Shown piece after piece: positions 24,164 to 32,895 of a stretch of DNA of 64,000 bases. Location of the stretch: positions 186,001 through 250,000 of the forward strand of contig CAXTSE010000001.1 of the NCBI GenBank assembly GCA_964246985.1. Direction: 5' to 3'. Position 1 is the first letter of the stretch. Each line of letters starts with the position of its first letter. A program made the translations under genes and the position numbers. The stretch comes from CAXTSE01 sp964246985. GTDB taxonomy: Bacteria; Actinomycetota; Actinomycetes; Actinomycetales; Microbacteriaceae. The notes below the pieces were generated by a model. The model was not told the origin of the DNA. It ran no database searches and was given only the letters and a program-made list of their open reading frames with translations.

Positions 24164-26317
24164 GTGGCCCTCACGTCACCCGACGTTCGTCATGATCTCG
24201 CGGTGGTCATCGTCACCTACAACAGCGCCGCGGATATCGGCGGCCTCCTCGACAGCCTGGAGGCCGACGCGGGATCTCTCGCCGTCGCCGTCCTCGTCGC
24301 GGACAACGACTCGGCCGACGACACGGTGGAGGTGGCGCGCGCTCACGCGCCCGAGGCACTCGTCTACAGCACGGGCGGGAACATCGGCTACGCGGCGGCG
24401 ATCAACACGGCGCTCGCGCGGCTCGGGGGCACCAGTCCGGTCATGATCCTCAACCCGGACTCCGCGGTCGCGCCGGGTGCCCTCCCCCTCCTCCTCGCCG
24501 GCCTCCGAGGCGACGTCGGCGCCGTCGTCCCGCGGATCGTCGGCCAGGACGGCACGACCGCGCTCTCACTGCGGCGAGAGCCGTCGCTCGCCGCCGCACT
24601 CGGTGACGCCGTCGTCGGCTCGCGGTTCAGATCGCGCCCAGCGCGGTTCGCCGAGACGGTCTTCGACCCCGCCAGCTATGAATCGGCTCACGCGGTGGAC
24701 TGGGCGACCGGCGCCGCCCTGCTCGTCTCGGCCGAGGCCGTCGCGGCCGTCGGGCCCTGGGACGAGCGGTTCTTCCTCTACTCGGAGGAGACCGACTACT
24801 TCCGTCGGCTGCGGGACGCCGGGTACCGCGTGATGTACGAGCCCGACGCGGTGGTCCGTCACGCTGCGGGCGGTTCGGGGGCGTCCGCGCGGCTGGACGC
24901 GCTGATGGCCGTCAATCGCATCCGGTACGTGCGGAAGCACCGCTCACGTCCGTACGCAGCCGTCTACCGATGGCTGGTCGCTGCCGGCGAGGTGCTCCGC
25001 CTCGGAATCCCGGGCCATGCCCTCGCTCTCAGATCCGTGGCTCGAGAGTCGAGATGGACCGACCTGCCGGGCCCCCGCGTGCCGGCGGCAGAGGACCACG
25101 GCACGTCCGGGTCCGGGTCCGAGCCCGTGTCCGGCTCCGTGGTGTACCTTCCCGGCGTCTCCTGGGACGATGTCGCCGGCACCGACCGGCGCCTGGTCGA
25201 GGCACTCGCCCGCAGCGGCCCGGTGATCTGGATCGATCCGGCGGTGTCCATCCTCCGGGGCCGGCTCCGGTCCGCCGACACCGCCTCCCCATTGCCGGCC
25301 AGCGTCGTACGCCTGCGGACCTACGGCCCTCCGGCGCTCACTCGTCCCCTCGTCCGTACGGTCACGCGGACGCTCGTGGCCCGGCAGATCCGGCGCGCGC
25401 TGGTCCAGCTGTCCGCGGCCCCGGCTTCCGTCGTCCTGGCCGCACCCAACCGGCGGTTCCCGCGCGGGATCGACGGGGTTCGGGTGCTCTACGTCACCGA
25501 TGACTGGGTCGGCGGCGCTGGCCTGATGGGCCTCTCGCGGGCCGACACCGAAACCATCCTGCGCCAGAACGCCCGCGAGGCCGACATGGTGCTGGCCGTC
25601 TCGCCCGTCCTCGCGGATGTCGTCGCGGGGCAGACGGGGGCGACCCGAGTCGACGTGCTCGCCAACGGCGCGGACCCCGTCGAGCAGCTGCCGCGCCCCG
25701 CCCCCGCCGGTTCCCCCGCTATCCTCATCGGCCAGCTCAACGAGCGGCTCGACATCGGCATCCTCGAGGGGCTGGCGGATGCCCGCCTGCCGCTGACCGT
25801 AGTCGGGCCCCGCGTCGACCGCGACCCGGCCTTCGCCCGCCGGCTCGACGCCCTCCTGGCCTCGCCGTCGGTCGACTGGCTCGGAGCCCGGCCCTACAGC
25901 GACCTGGCCGATCTGATGGCGGGGTGCTCGGTGGGCATCACGCCGTACGCGGACTCGCCCTTCAACCGCTCGAGCTTCCCGCTCAAGACCCTCGAGTACC
26001 TGGGAGCGGGCCTGCCGGTGGTCTCGACGGACATCCCCGCCGCACGGTGGCTGGGGGACGCGCACCTCGACATCGTCGACTCCCCCGCCGCGTTCGTCGC
26101 GGGAGTCGCGCGTCGGATCCACGAGGCCCGCACCCCCGACGAGGACGCCGCGCGACACGCCTTCGCGCGGACGCACAGCTGGGACGCGCGCGCAGCGATG
26201 CTCCGGCAACGGATCGGTCAGGCGAGCGGGAGCCGTGGCAACGCCGCACCCGTCGAGGATCGGACCGTAAAATACAGTCAGTCGGCCTTGCCCGAGCACG
26301 GAGGGGACCCGCGGTGA
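24164..26317 (+). CDS. GT2 - GT4 bifunctional glycosyltransferase fusion
   Basis: 717 aa from GTG 24164, chosen because GGAGG lies 5 nt upstream; an in-frame GTG at 24152 lacks such a site. N-terminal rhamnosyltransferase-like GT2 domain (about 8-270): VVIVTYNSAADIGGLL, ADNDSADDTV, GGNIGYAAAIN, MILNPDSAV as DxD-like, FLYSEETDYFRRL. C-terminal GT4/GT-B domain (about 330-690): YLPGVSWDDVAGTDRR, LYVTDDW, VLANGADP, then GITPYADSPFNRSSFPLK and TLEYLGAGLPVVSTD, the ExxE-like donor site region. Two sugar transfers in one polypeptide are expected. It overlaps the Wzy gene by 4 nt. Confidence 0.87.
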   Translation: MALTSPDVRHDLAVVIVTYNSAADIGGLLDSLEADAGSLAVAVLVADNDSADDTVEVARAHAPEALVYSTGGNIGYAAAINTALARLGGTSPVMILNPDSAVAPGALPLLLAGLRGDVGAVVPRIVGQDGTTALSLRREPSLAAALGDAVVGSRFRSRPARFAETVFDPASYESAHAVDWATGAALLVSAEAVAAVGPWDERFFLYSEETDYFRRLRDAGYRVMYEPDAVVRHAAGGSGASARLDALMAVNRIRYVRKHRSRPYAAVYRWLVAAGEVLRLGIPGHALALRSVARESRWTDLPGPRVPAAEDHGTSGSGSEPVSGSVVYLPGVSWDDVAGTDRRLVEALARSGPVIWIDPAVSILRGRLRSADTASPLPASVVRLRTYGPPALTRPLVRTVTRTLVARQIRRALVQLSAAPASVVLAAPNRRFPRGIDGVRVLYVTDDWVGGAGLMGLSRADTETILRQNAREADMVLAVSPVLADVVAGQTGATRVDVLANGADPVEQLPRPAPAGSPAILIGQLNERLDIGILEGLADARLPLTVVGPRVDRDPAFARRLDALLASPSVDWLGARPYSDLADLMAGCSVGITPYADSPFNRSSFPLKTLEYLGAGLPVVSTDIPAARWLGDAHLDIVDSPAAFVAGVARRIHEARTPDEDAARHAFARTHSWDARAAMLRQRIGQASGSRGNAAPVEDRTVKYSQSALPEHGGDPR

Positions 26318-27705
26318 CCGCAGCGATCGCATCCCCGCGCACTCGCGGGCGCTCGGCGCTCGGTCCATCGCGCGCCGTCGACCCGACCGGGGCGACGCAC
26401 GTCCCGCTGCTCCTGAGGTTCACAGCCTTCGCGATCTTCTTCTTCCCGTCCAGCATGGTCATCGAGCCGCTCGGCGCCGTCGGCACCGTTCCCATCATCC
26501 TGTCCTGCCTGCTGTTCCTGTTCTGGCTCGCCTCCTGGCTGTGGGGCCTGCACGACCCGATCCCGCTGCGGCATCCCGGACGTCTCGCCGGCGCCGTGTT
26601 CGCCTTCGGTGTCCTGGTCTCCTACGTCTCGCTGTACGGGGGATGGGTCGGCGAGGGGACGGTCGCAGGACTGGCCGCGGCCGACCGCTGGGTGGTGCTC
26701 GTCATCGCGAGCCTCGGGCTCATCCTGTGCATCGGCGACGCTCTCGAGACCCGCGAGCAGATTCTCGGCGTAGCCCGCTGGGTCATCGCGGGCGGGTTCT
26801 TCAGCGGTCTGGTCGGCATCGTGCAGTTCGTCTTCCACGTCAATCCGATGGAATGGCTGCAGGCGGGGATGCCGGGCTTCACCTACAACGGAGGGGACGA
26901 TGCGTTCCAAGGCCGCGGGGCTCTGACCCGCGTCGCTGGGAGCACGTTCCACGCGATCGAGTTCGCGGTGACGAGCTCGATGCTTCTGCCGCTGTCGATG
27001 TGGCGCGCGATGTACGACCCGCGAGGCTCTCGCTGGTTCCACTGGGTCCAGACGCTCGTGCTCGCGTCGGCGGTGGTCCTGACCGTCTCGAGGTCGGGTG
27101 CCCTCGGGGCCGCCGTCGCGCTGCTGGTCAGCCTGCCGTTCATGCCCAGCCTGGTCCGCCGCTGGACCCTCGCCGTCCTGCCGATCGGCGTCCTGGCCTC
27201 CTTCGCGCTCGTTCCCGGCTTCGTGGGTACCCTGACGGGTGCGCTGACGGCCGACGCCTCCGATCCCTCGATTGCGAACCGGGTCAACAACTATCCTCGG
27301 GTCGAGCTCATGATCGACGAGCGTCCGCTCTTCGGCACCGGACCGGGCACGTATGACACGAGCAATCTGGTCTACGTCCTGGACAACCAGTATCTGACCT
27401 CCGCCGTCACAACCGGGATCGTCGGAATGGTGTGCGTGGCCTTCTACCTTCTGGCCCCCGCGGTCTTCGCACTCATCGCAGCGCGGCACACCCACGATCC
27501 GAGCCTGCGGGCGCTTGCCGGCGCGCTCGCCGGCGGGCTCGCCTCGGCGGCGGTCTGCTCCGTCGCCTTCGACTCCCTGTCCTTCCCCGTCTTCGCCCTG
27601 ACCTACCCCCTGCTGGTGGCGTTGGCGGGCGCGGTGTGGAAGATCTGCCGAGCGGAGGCCGGATTCCCCGGTACACGCCCCATCCCCTTCACGAGAGGCT
27701 CATGA
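26314..27705 (+). CDS. O-antigen ligase / Wzy-type polymerase family membrane protein
   Basis: 463 aa, about 10-12 hydrophobic segments. The Wzy_C-type periplasmic stretch near the C-terminus contains NNYPRVELMIDERPLFGTGPGTYDTSNLVYVLDNQYL in pieces: RPLFGTGPGTY and DNQYL are typical of the O-antigen ligase family, preceded by TVSRSGALGAAVALL. It would join lipid-linked repeat units outside the membrane. GTG 26314 overlaps the preceding stop (GTGA). The earlier ORF start at 25924 lies in sequence belonging to the GT4 gene. The Wzz-like gene follows after 1 nt. Confidence 0.88.
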   Translation: MTAAIASPRTRGRSALGPSRAVDPTGATHVPLLLRFTAFAIFFFPSSMVIEPLGAVGTVPIILSCLLFLFWLASWLWGLHDPIPLRHPGRLAGAVFAFGVLVSYVSLYGGWVGEGTVAGLAAADRWVVLVIASLGLILCIGDALETREQILGVARWVIAGGFFSGLVGIVQFVFHVNPMEWLQAGMPGFTYNGGDDAFQGRGALTRVAGSTFHAIEFAVTSSMLLPLSMWRAMYDPRGSRWFHWVQTLVLASAVVLTVSRSGALGAAVALLVSLPFMPSLVRRWTLAVLPIGVLASFALVPGFVGTLTGALTADASDPSIANRVNNYPRVELMIDERPLFGTGPGTYDTSNLVYVLDNQYLTSAVTTGIVGMVCVAFYLLAPAVFALIAARHTHDPSLRALAGALAGGLASAAVCSVAFDSLSFPVFALTYPLLVALAGAVWKICRAEAGFPGTRPIPFTRGS

Positions 27706-27706
27706 C

Positions 27707-28432
27707 ATGGATCCGATCGAGGTCCTGCGACGGATCTGGCGGCAGCGCTGGTTCGCGATCCCCTCGCTGGTCGTCACCATCGCCGCGGCTGCCCTGGTCT
27801 TCGCCTACGGACCCCGCGACTACGAGTCGACCGCGTCGTACGCGGTCGTGAGCCCCGACCTGCCGACGAACGCGCAGATCGAGGAGGACCCGTCGCTCGG
27901 CGAGCTCAGCGCCACGAACCCGTTCCTCCGATCCTCGGATCCCAGCCTCGTGACGAGTGTCGTGATCACGCAGCTCAATTCCCCGGCCACGGAGGACACC
28001 CTCGAGTCCATGGGCCTCGGAACGGACTTCACGGTAGAGCCGAGCGTCAGCGGGTCGGGCTTCATCGCCACGATCACCGGCTCGGGCGAGACACCCGCCG
28101 AGTCGCTCGCGACGACCGCGCAGCTCGGGTCGATGTTCATCGACGCCCTCCGCCAGGTGCAGACCGTCAACGGTGCGGACGAGCGGTACCTCTACACCGC
28201 CATCCAGGCGTCCGCACCAGATCGCGCGACAGAGAAGCTCTCCAGTCGACTGCGCGCGGTCATCGTGGTCGGCGTGCTCGGCGTCATCCTGATCTTCGGC
28301 GCCGTGTCCCTGGGGTCCGCGATGACCGCGCGCCGGGAGCGGCGGCACAGCGGGGGCGGCGTCCGACCGACCCCGAACCGCCCGTTGCGCTCCGGGCGCG
28401 CGGGACGCAGGGGGCGGTCCTCGATCCGCTGA
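27707..28432 (+). CDS. Wzz-like chain-length determinant protein
   Basis: 241 aa. Polysaccharide co-polymerase topology: short cytoplasmic N-terminus (EVLRRIWRQRWFAIPSL), TM1 (about 16-36), an extracytoplasmic region (about 37-185) with the YESTASYAVV strand, and TM2 (about 187-210, RAVIVVGVLGVILIFGAVSL) with a basic tail rich in Arg. There is no BY-kinase domain or Tyr-rich tail. It is shorter than many Wzz/CapA-type proteins. It would set chain length together with the Wzy protein just upstream. It ends 12 nt from the convergent sugar transferase gene. Confidence 0.85.
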   Translation: MDPIEVLRRIWRQRWFAIPSLVVTIAAAALVFAYGPRDYESTASYAVVSPDLPTNAQIEEDPSLGELSATNPFLRSSDPSLVTSVVITQLNSPATEDTLESMGLGTDFTVEPSVSGSGFIATITGSGETPAESLATTAQLGSMFIDALRQVQTVNGADERYLYTAIQASAPDRATEKLSSRLRAVIVVGVLGVILIFGAVSLGSAMTARRERRHSGGGVRPTPNRPLRSGRAGRRGRSSIR

Positions 28433-28444
28433 CGGATCAGCTGA

Positions 28445-30088
28445 TCAGTACGCACCCACCGGCCGGACGACCACGCCGACCGTGCGGGCGATGATCTTGA
28501 GGTCACCACCGAGCGACCAGTTCTCGACGTAGTGGAGGTCGAGCCTGACGCTCTCCTCCCAGGTGAGGTCCGAGCGGCCGCTCACCTGCCAGAGGCCGGT
28601 GAGTCCGGGCTTCACGTACAGGCGGCGGTGGACATGATCGTCGTAGCTCTCGACCTCACGAGCGAGCGGAGGACGCGGGCCCACGACGCTCATGTCGCCG
28701 ATGAAGATGTTCCAGAGCTGCGGCAGCTCGTCGAGCGAGTACCGGCGGAGGATCGATCCCACTCGCGTGACGCGAGGATCGGCCCGCAGCTTGAACAGCA
28801 CGCCGTTGCCCTCGCTGAGCGCCATCAGCGCCGCGAGGTCGGATTCGGCCGTGACGACCATCGAGCGGAACTTCATCATCGAGAACGTGGACCCGTCGAG
28901 CCCGACGCGCTCCTGGCGGAAGAACACCGGGCCCCTGCTGTCGAGCTTGATCAGCAGGGCGATCACGGCGAACACGGGCAGGAGCATGAGGAGCGCAGCC
29001 CCCGAGGCGACCACGTCGAACGCACGCTTGAGGCGGTGCTTGCCTCCGGAGAAGGTGGCCTTCTCGATATGCGTCAGAGGGAAGCCCATCGCCGTGTCGA
29101 AGCGCAGCCGTGACCCGTCGACCGACGGAAGCGTCCACGCGAGGGCCAGCTGCGCGCGAGTGGACTCCAGGTGCCAGGCGAGGGACTTGACGAAGCGGCC
29201 TCCGTCTCCCGGCTCGCTCACGAGGATGACCACGTCCGCCTGCGCGATCTCGACGGCGTCGGCGATGCCCTCGATGCCGTCGAAGGCAGGGAAACCCGCC
29301 GGGCTCATGAGAGAGGCCGGTGCGCCGTCGGAGTACACGACGCTGGCGATCGAATAGGCCGGAGTGCGGGTGCGCGCGAGCTGCTCGAGCACGAAGTCGA
29401 TGTCGCGGGCTGACCCGACCACGAGCGCCCGCGGGAGGCTGCGTCCGAGTGACCTCTGCGCGTGCAGGCGTCGCTGCCAGACGATGCGTCCGACGGCGAT
29501 GAGCGCGAGCCCGACCGGGAGGTCGAGGAGGATCAGTGCCTTGACCCCGGTGATCGGCAGGAACGTCTGGGCTACGGCGACCGCGGCGAAGACGCTGACG
29601 GACGCTCGCAGCGCCCGTCCGAGCGCGAGCCCGTTGCCGATCGTGCGCACCTCCGGCTGACGGTGGAACCGCAGCATGGTGAACCACGCGACGGCGATCA
29701 GCGCCATGACGGCGATCTCTGTCGGGTTCGGGACGGGAGACGTGAGCGATGCGAGGGGTCCCAGGAAGAAGGTGGCGGCGCCGGCCACGGCGATGGCGGC
29801 GGCGTCGGTCGCACGTCGGATCCGGAGGCTGGCCAGCGCCCACGCCATCGGCCGGGTGTCGTGTGCGCGTGCCGCCGGGCGGGAGGCAGGTCGGATGCGG
29901 TCCGTCGAGCGAGGCGGCGGCGACTCGAGGAGCCGACGCTGCGAGACAGAGGCGCGATGCGCCCGGAGCACATCGGACATCGCTCGCCGATCGGGCACGG
30001 TGGAGGGACGACCGAGCCGGGCTGAGGGGCTGGTCGTGGGTCGTTCGGCGGCGGGGACCACCAACGACACGTCGGGGGACGTGGGCAT
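28445..30088 (-). CDS. Undecaprenyl-phosphate sugar phosphotransferase (WcaJ/WbaP family)
   Basis: 547 aa. N-terminal membrane region with four hydrophobic segments (about 95-205), a central nucleotide-binding-like CoA-binding_3 region (LPRALVVGSARDIDF), and a C-terminal bacterial sugar transferase domain (about 345-547): LKRAFDVVASGAALLMLLP, FFRQERVGLDG, FSMMKFRSM, LRRYSLDELPQLWNI, MSVVGPRPP and KPGLTGLWQVSGRSDL. It starts polysaccharide repeat synthesis by moving a sugar-1-phosphate to undecaprenyl phosphate. The start is uncertain: ATG 30088 has no clear SD, and ATG 29980 is an alternative that would remove a disordered N-terminus. The gene is convergent with the Wzz-like gene. Confidence 0.92.
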   Translation of the reverse strand: MPTSPDVSLVVPAAERPTTSPSARLGRPSTVPDRRAMSDVLRAHRASVSQRRLLESPPPRSTDRIRPASRPAARAHDTRPMAWALASLRIRRATDAAAIAVAGAATFFLGPLASLTSPVPNPTEIAVMALIAVAWFTMLRFHRQPEVRTIGNGLALGRALRASVSVFAAVAVAQTFLPITGVKALILLDLPVGLALIAVGRIVWQRRLHAQRSLGRSLPRALVVGSARDIDFVLEQLARTRTPAYSIASVVYSDGAPASLMSPAGFPAFDGIEGIADAVEIAQADVVILVSEPGDGGRFVKSLAWHLESTRAQLALAWTLPSVDGSRLRFDTAMGFPLTHIEKATFSGGKHRLKRAFDVVASGAALLMLLPVFAVIALLIKLDSRGPVFFRQERVGLDGSTFSMMKFRSMVVTAESDLAALMALSEGNGVLFKLRADPRVTRVGSILRRYSLDELPQLWNIFIGDMSVVGPRPPLAREVESYDDHVHRRLYVKPGLTGLWQVSGRSDLTWEESVRLDLHYVENWSLGGDLKIIARTVGVVVRPVGAY

Positions 30089-30350
30089 GGATTTCGTACC
30101 TAGCGGGGGGATCGGTACTTGGCGTCGATCAGGCGGGGGGCAGGATCGACACCCGGGTGGGGGACCGGGCGCTAGTCAGGCTAGCCACGCCCCGGAGCGT
30201 ACGCAAGCGAGCGAACCCCCCGCCCGCGGGACAAATCCCCCGACACGCCAGTGATCTCAGGAGATCCCGGTGAGTCCGGTGGCAGTGTTAACCCCCGTTT
30301 TCACCCACCGGGTGGCGCTCCGTGAGGGGAGTCGGCGCTGAGCGTCGTGC

Positions 30351-31211
30351 TCAGTCGCCCGTCGCGACCGGGCGCTCCAAATCATTCGACCAGGCACTCC
30401 ACGAACCGGGGTACAGCGCGGCATCGATGCCCGCCACCCGCATGGCGAGGATGTCGTGGGCGGCCGTGACCCCCAACCCGCAGTAGGCGGCGGTCGGGAT
30501 GCCGTCGCGCACCCCCGCATCCGCGTAGCGCCGGCGCAGCGCGTCCGGGGGCAGGAAGACCCCGTAGGCGTCGACGTTCCCGGCCGCGGGCACATTGACG
30601 GCGCCGGGGATGTGGCCCGCACGCGGGTCGATCGGCTCGACCTCGCCCCGGAACCTCTCGGGCGCTCGCGCGTCGACCAGGATGCCGCCCGCCGGGAAGG
30701 CGGCCGCACCATCGGAGTCGATGATCGGCAGGTGGCCGTACTGCAGGATGACGTCGCCCGGCTCGGACGCCGTCTCATCGCCGCTCTGCAGCAGCAGCCC
30801 GGCGTCGGACCAGGCGCCGAGGGCGCCGTCGAGCACCCGCACGTCGGTCACGCCCGCCGCCGTCAGCAGCCACCATGCTCGCGCGGCCGAGAGCCCGGCG
30901 AGGTCGTCGTACACCACGACGGGGCGGCCGACCGTGACACCCCAGCGTCGTGCGGACGCCTGCAGGTCGTCGATCGCAGGAAGGGGGTGGCGGCCGCCGC
31001 GCGGGTCGCCGTGGCCCGCGAGCTCGCCCTCGAGGTCGACGTATACCGCGCCCGGAATGTGACCGTCGCGGTAGTCGTCGCGGCCGTCCGGGCGGTCGAG
31101 TCTCCACCGCACGTCGAGCAGGGTGACGCCGGGACGCTCCGCTCGCAGCCCCGCGAGGTCGTAGGCCGAGATGAGCGGGGACGACGATGCGAACCCCGAC
31201 GGCTCGCTCAT
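30351..31211 (-). CDS. Sulfurtransferase with two rhodanese domains
   Basis: 286 aa, the usual length of thiosulfate/3-mercaptopyruvate sulfurtransferases. Domain 1 (about 14-140) has LLDVRWRLDRPDGRDDYRDGHIPGA in pieces and an inactive loop VVYDDLAG in place of Cys. Domain 2 (about 160-280) carries the loop AYCGLGVTAAH with the catalytic Cys, and AGHIPGAVNVP. It is the last gene of a four-gene operon, overlapping the preceding gene by 4 nt (ATGA). How sulfur transfer relates to the YbaB-like and helical proteins upstream is not evident. Confidence 0.92.
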   Translation of the reverse strand: MSEPSGFASSSPLISAYDLAGLRAERPGVTLLDVRWRLDRPDGRDDYRDGHIPGAVYVDLEGELAGHGDPRGGRHPLPAIDDLQASARRWGVTVGRPVVVYDDLAGLSAARAWWLLTAAGVTDVRVLDGALGAWSDAGLLLQSGDETASEPGDVILQYGHLPIIDSDGAAAFPAGGILVDARAPERFRGEVEPIDPRAGHIPGAVNVPAAGNVDAYGVFLPPDALRRRYADAGVRDGIPTAAYCGLGVTAAHDILAMRVAGIDAALYPGSWSAWSNDLERPVATGD

Positions 31212-31975
31212 CGCCGTCCCTCGTCCCAGTCGTCGGGCGCTTCGGCGGTGGCGTCGCGCACGCGCTCGGCCTCGGCGCGCTGGGTGCTCTCGAAGCGTCG
31301 CAGCTGCTCGTCCAGAGTCCGCGTCACCTCGGACAGCCGCTCGACGAACCTGTCGGACTCTGTCATCGCGGTCGATCCGGATGCGACCCCCAGCACTCCG
31401 GTGACGAAGCGCATGACGGCGCGCTGCACCGCTCCCACCGACGTGCCGACCTGGGCGCTGAACTCGTCGAGGCTGTCGGCCAGGGCGCTCAGCGACTCGA
31501 CGAGCAGCGCCGCGCTGACCGCGGCCGCGTCGACAGCGCGATCCTGGTCGCGGGCCGCGTCCCGGTAGGCCTCGGTCGTGGCGGCGCCGGACTCGGCCGC
31601 CTCGCCTGTGACACCGTCGACGGTGCCGCGCAGCGCGTCCGCCCGCACCTCCTCGGCGAGGTCGACCGCGGGCGACCGCACCTCGACCTCGAGCCTGTCG
31701 GCGAGAGCCCGCAGCTCGTCCGGCTCGCCCTGCAGGTCGAGCAGCCGGCGCTCGACCGCGAGCATGCGGCGGCCGAACTCGATCGACTCGCTCAGGCTCG
31801 TCTCGTACAGGTCGCGAGCACGATCGCGCGATGACGACGGCAGCGTACGCGCCGTGGTGTGACGCTCGAGCAGGTCGCGGACGAGCTGCGGGGTCAGCTC
31901 GTCGAGGCGGTCGAGCCCCTGCTCCGAGAGGTCGAGGCTGCGCTCCAGCCGGGCGCGGAGGTCGTCGTCGCTCAT
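31208..31975 (-). CDS. Predicted coiled-coil protein, unknown
   Basis: 255 aa, almost wholly helical and Ala/Glu/Asp/Arg-rich. It has heptad-like stretches (LRALADRLEVEVRSPAVDLAEEV, LSALADSLDEFSAQVG) and no signal peptide or TM segment. I do not recognise a domain. The composition and the neighbours (a small helical protein and a YbaB-like protein) recall genes around actinobacterial type VII secretion loci, where helical bundle substrates and YbaB-like partners occur, but no EccC/EsxA gene is in the window. It overlaps both neighbours by 4 nt, so expression is coupled. Confidence 0.7.
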   Translation of the reverse strand: MSDDDLRARLERSLDLSEQGLDRLDELTPQLVRDLLERHTTARTLPSSSRDRARDLYETSLSESIEFGRRMLAVERRLLDLQGEPDELRALADRLEVEVRSPAVDLAEEVRADALRGTVDGVTGEAAESGAATTEAYRDAARDQDRAVDAAAVSAALLVESLSALADSLDEFSAQVGTSVGAVQRAVMRFVTGVLGVASGSTAMTESDRFVERLSEVTRTLDEQLRRFESTQRAEAERVRDATAEAPDDWDEGRR

Positions 31976-32307
31976 GACCCCTCCATCTGCTGGCGGATGC
32001 GCGTCAGGCTCGCGCTCGCCTCCTCATCGACCGCGACCGCGCCGGCCGCCGCATCCGTGAGCGCCTCGGCGATGCGAGCGAAGGTGTCGACGCCGTCGCC
32101 GAGATAGTCGCGCAGCCGGTCGAGCTCCTCCTGCAGGGCCTCCTGCAGCTCGCCTGCTCCGGGGAGTCGGGACACCGCGTCGTCGTCGATCTCGTCGGGC
32201 ACGGCCGCGCGCAGATCGTTCAGGGTGTCGCGCCACGGCTCCCACTGAACGAGCGAGCGCCGGCGCATCGCCGCCCCGCTGTCGTCTGCGTTGTCGACGT
32301 CGCTCAT
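31972..32307 (-). CDS. Small helical protein, unknown
   Basis: 111 aa. Acidic helical protein with QWEPWRDTLNDLRAAVPDEI and a long amphipathic helix (LQEALQEELDRLRDYLGDGVDTFARIAEALTDAA in pieces), similar in size to WXG100/EspC-like helical hairpins but without a WxG motif. ATG 32307 overlaps the stop of the YbaB-like gene by 4 nt. No enzymatic motif is visible. It may pair with one of the neighbouring helical proteins; that is inference. Confidence 0.65.
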   Translation of the reverse strand: MSDVDNADDSGAAMRRRSLVQWEPWRDTLNDLRAAVPDEIDDDAVSRLPGAGELQEALQEELDRLRDYLGDGVDTFARIAEALTDAAAGAVAVDEEASASLTRIRQQMEGS

Positions 32308-32852
32308 GCGGCACCCCGATCCGTGAGTCGGTGCAGGTAGTCGGTGGCGAGGGCGGCGAGGCGGCCCATCCGCACGATCTCGTCGCCCATCACGCGGTGC
32401 GGGGTCGTCGCGATCCAGCGCTCGGGGGCGTCGATGCTCATGATCGTGCCCCAGCGGGCGCTGACCTTGAGCATGCCGAAGTCGTCGGTGAAGGTCTCGA
32501 CGGCGGGCGCCGCTCCGCCCACGAGCTGCTCGAACTCGTCGTCGCCCAGATCGGGCATGAACTCGGCGTTCGGATCGGGTGCGAGGTCGGCGGCGATCTC
32601 GTCGCCCGCGATCGACACGGCGATGTTGATGTCGCGCAGCAGCGTCTCGGGGTCGCGCTCGGACGCCTCGGGCGCGAACGCCACCAGTTCGAGCAGACCG
32701 CCCGAGTCGAAGCGCGCGGTCACGACCCCGAGCTCGGGCTGCCCGAGCAGCTCAAGCAGCTCCTCCTGGGCGGCCTCCGCCTGGCGCTGCAGGCGCTCGC
32801 TCTCGACGCGGAGGAACTCCAGCTCGCGCAGGATGTCGTCGGCGTCGTTCAT
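32304..32852 (-). CDS. YbaB/EbfC-like protein
   Basis: 182 aa. N-terminal helix (about 8-35, LRELEFLRVESERLQRQAEAAQ) followed by beta strands VTARFDSGGLLELVAFAP and LLRDINIAVSIAGDE. This helix-strand-strand-helix order is that of YbaB/EbfC proteins, which bind DNA nonspecifically or serve as partners in actinobacterial operons. A C-terminal extension (about 110-182) has VSARWGTIMSIDAPERWIA. It is the first gene of the operon YbaB-like, helical, coiled-coil, sulfurtransferase. Confidence 0.6.
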   Translation of the reverse strand: MNDADDILRELEFLRVESERLQRQAEAAQEELLELLGQPELGVVTARFDSGGLLELVAFAPEASERDPETLLRDINIAVSIAGDEIAADLAPDPNAEFMPDLGDDEFEQLVGGAAPAVETFTDDFGMLKVSARWGTIMSIDAPERWIATTPHRVMGDEIVRMGRLAALATDYLHRLTDRGAA

Positions 32853-32895
32853 CGCGACCAGCCTAGAGCCGCGATGAACGACGGACGAGACGGTG

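Noticed and set aside
30089..30350. Possible small gene or RNA in the 262-bp gap upstream of the sugar transferase
   Set aside because: No ORF with a start signal and no convincing hairpin with T-run; it is probably just the promoter region.
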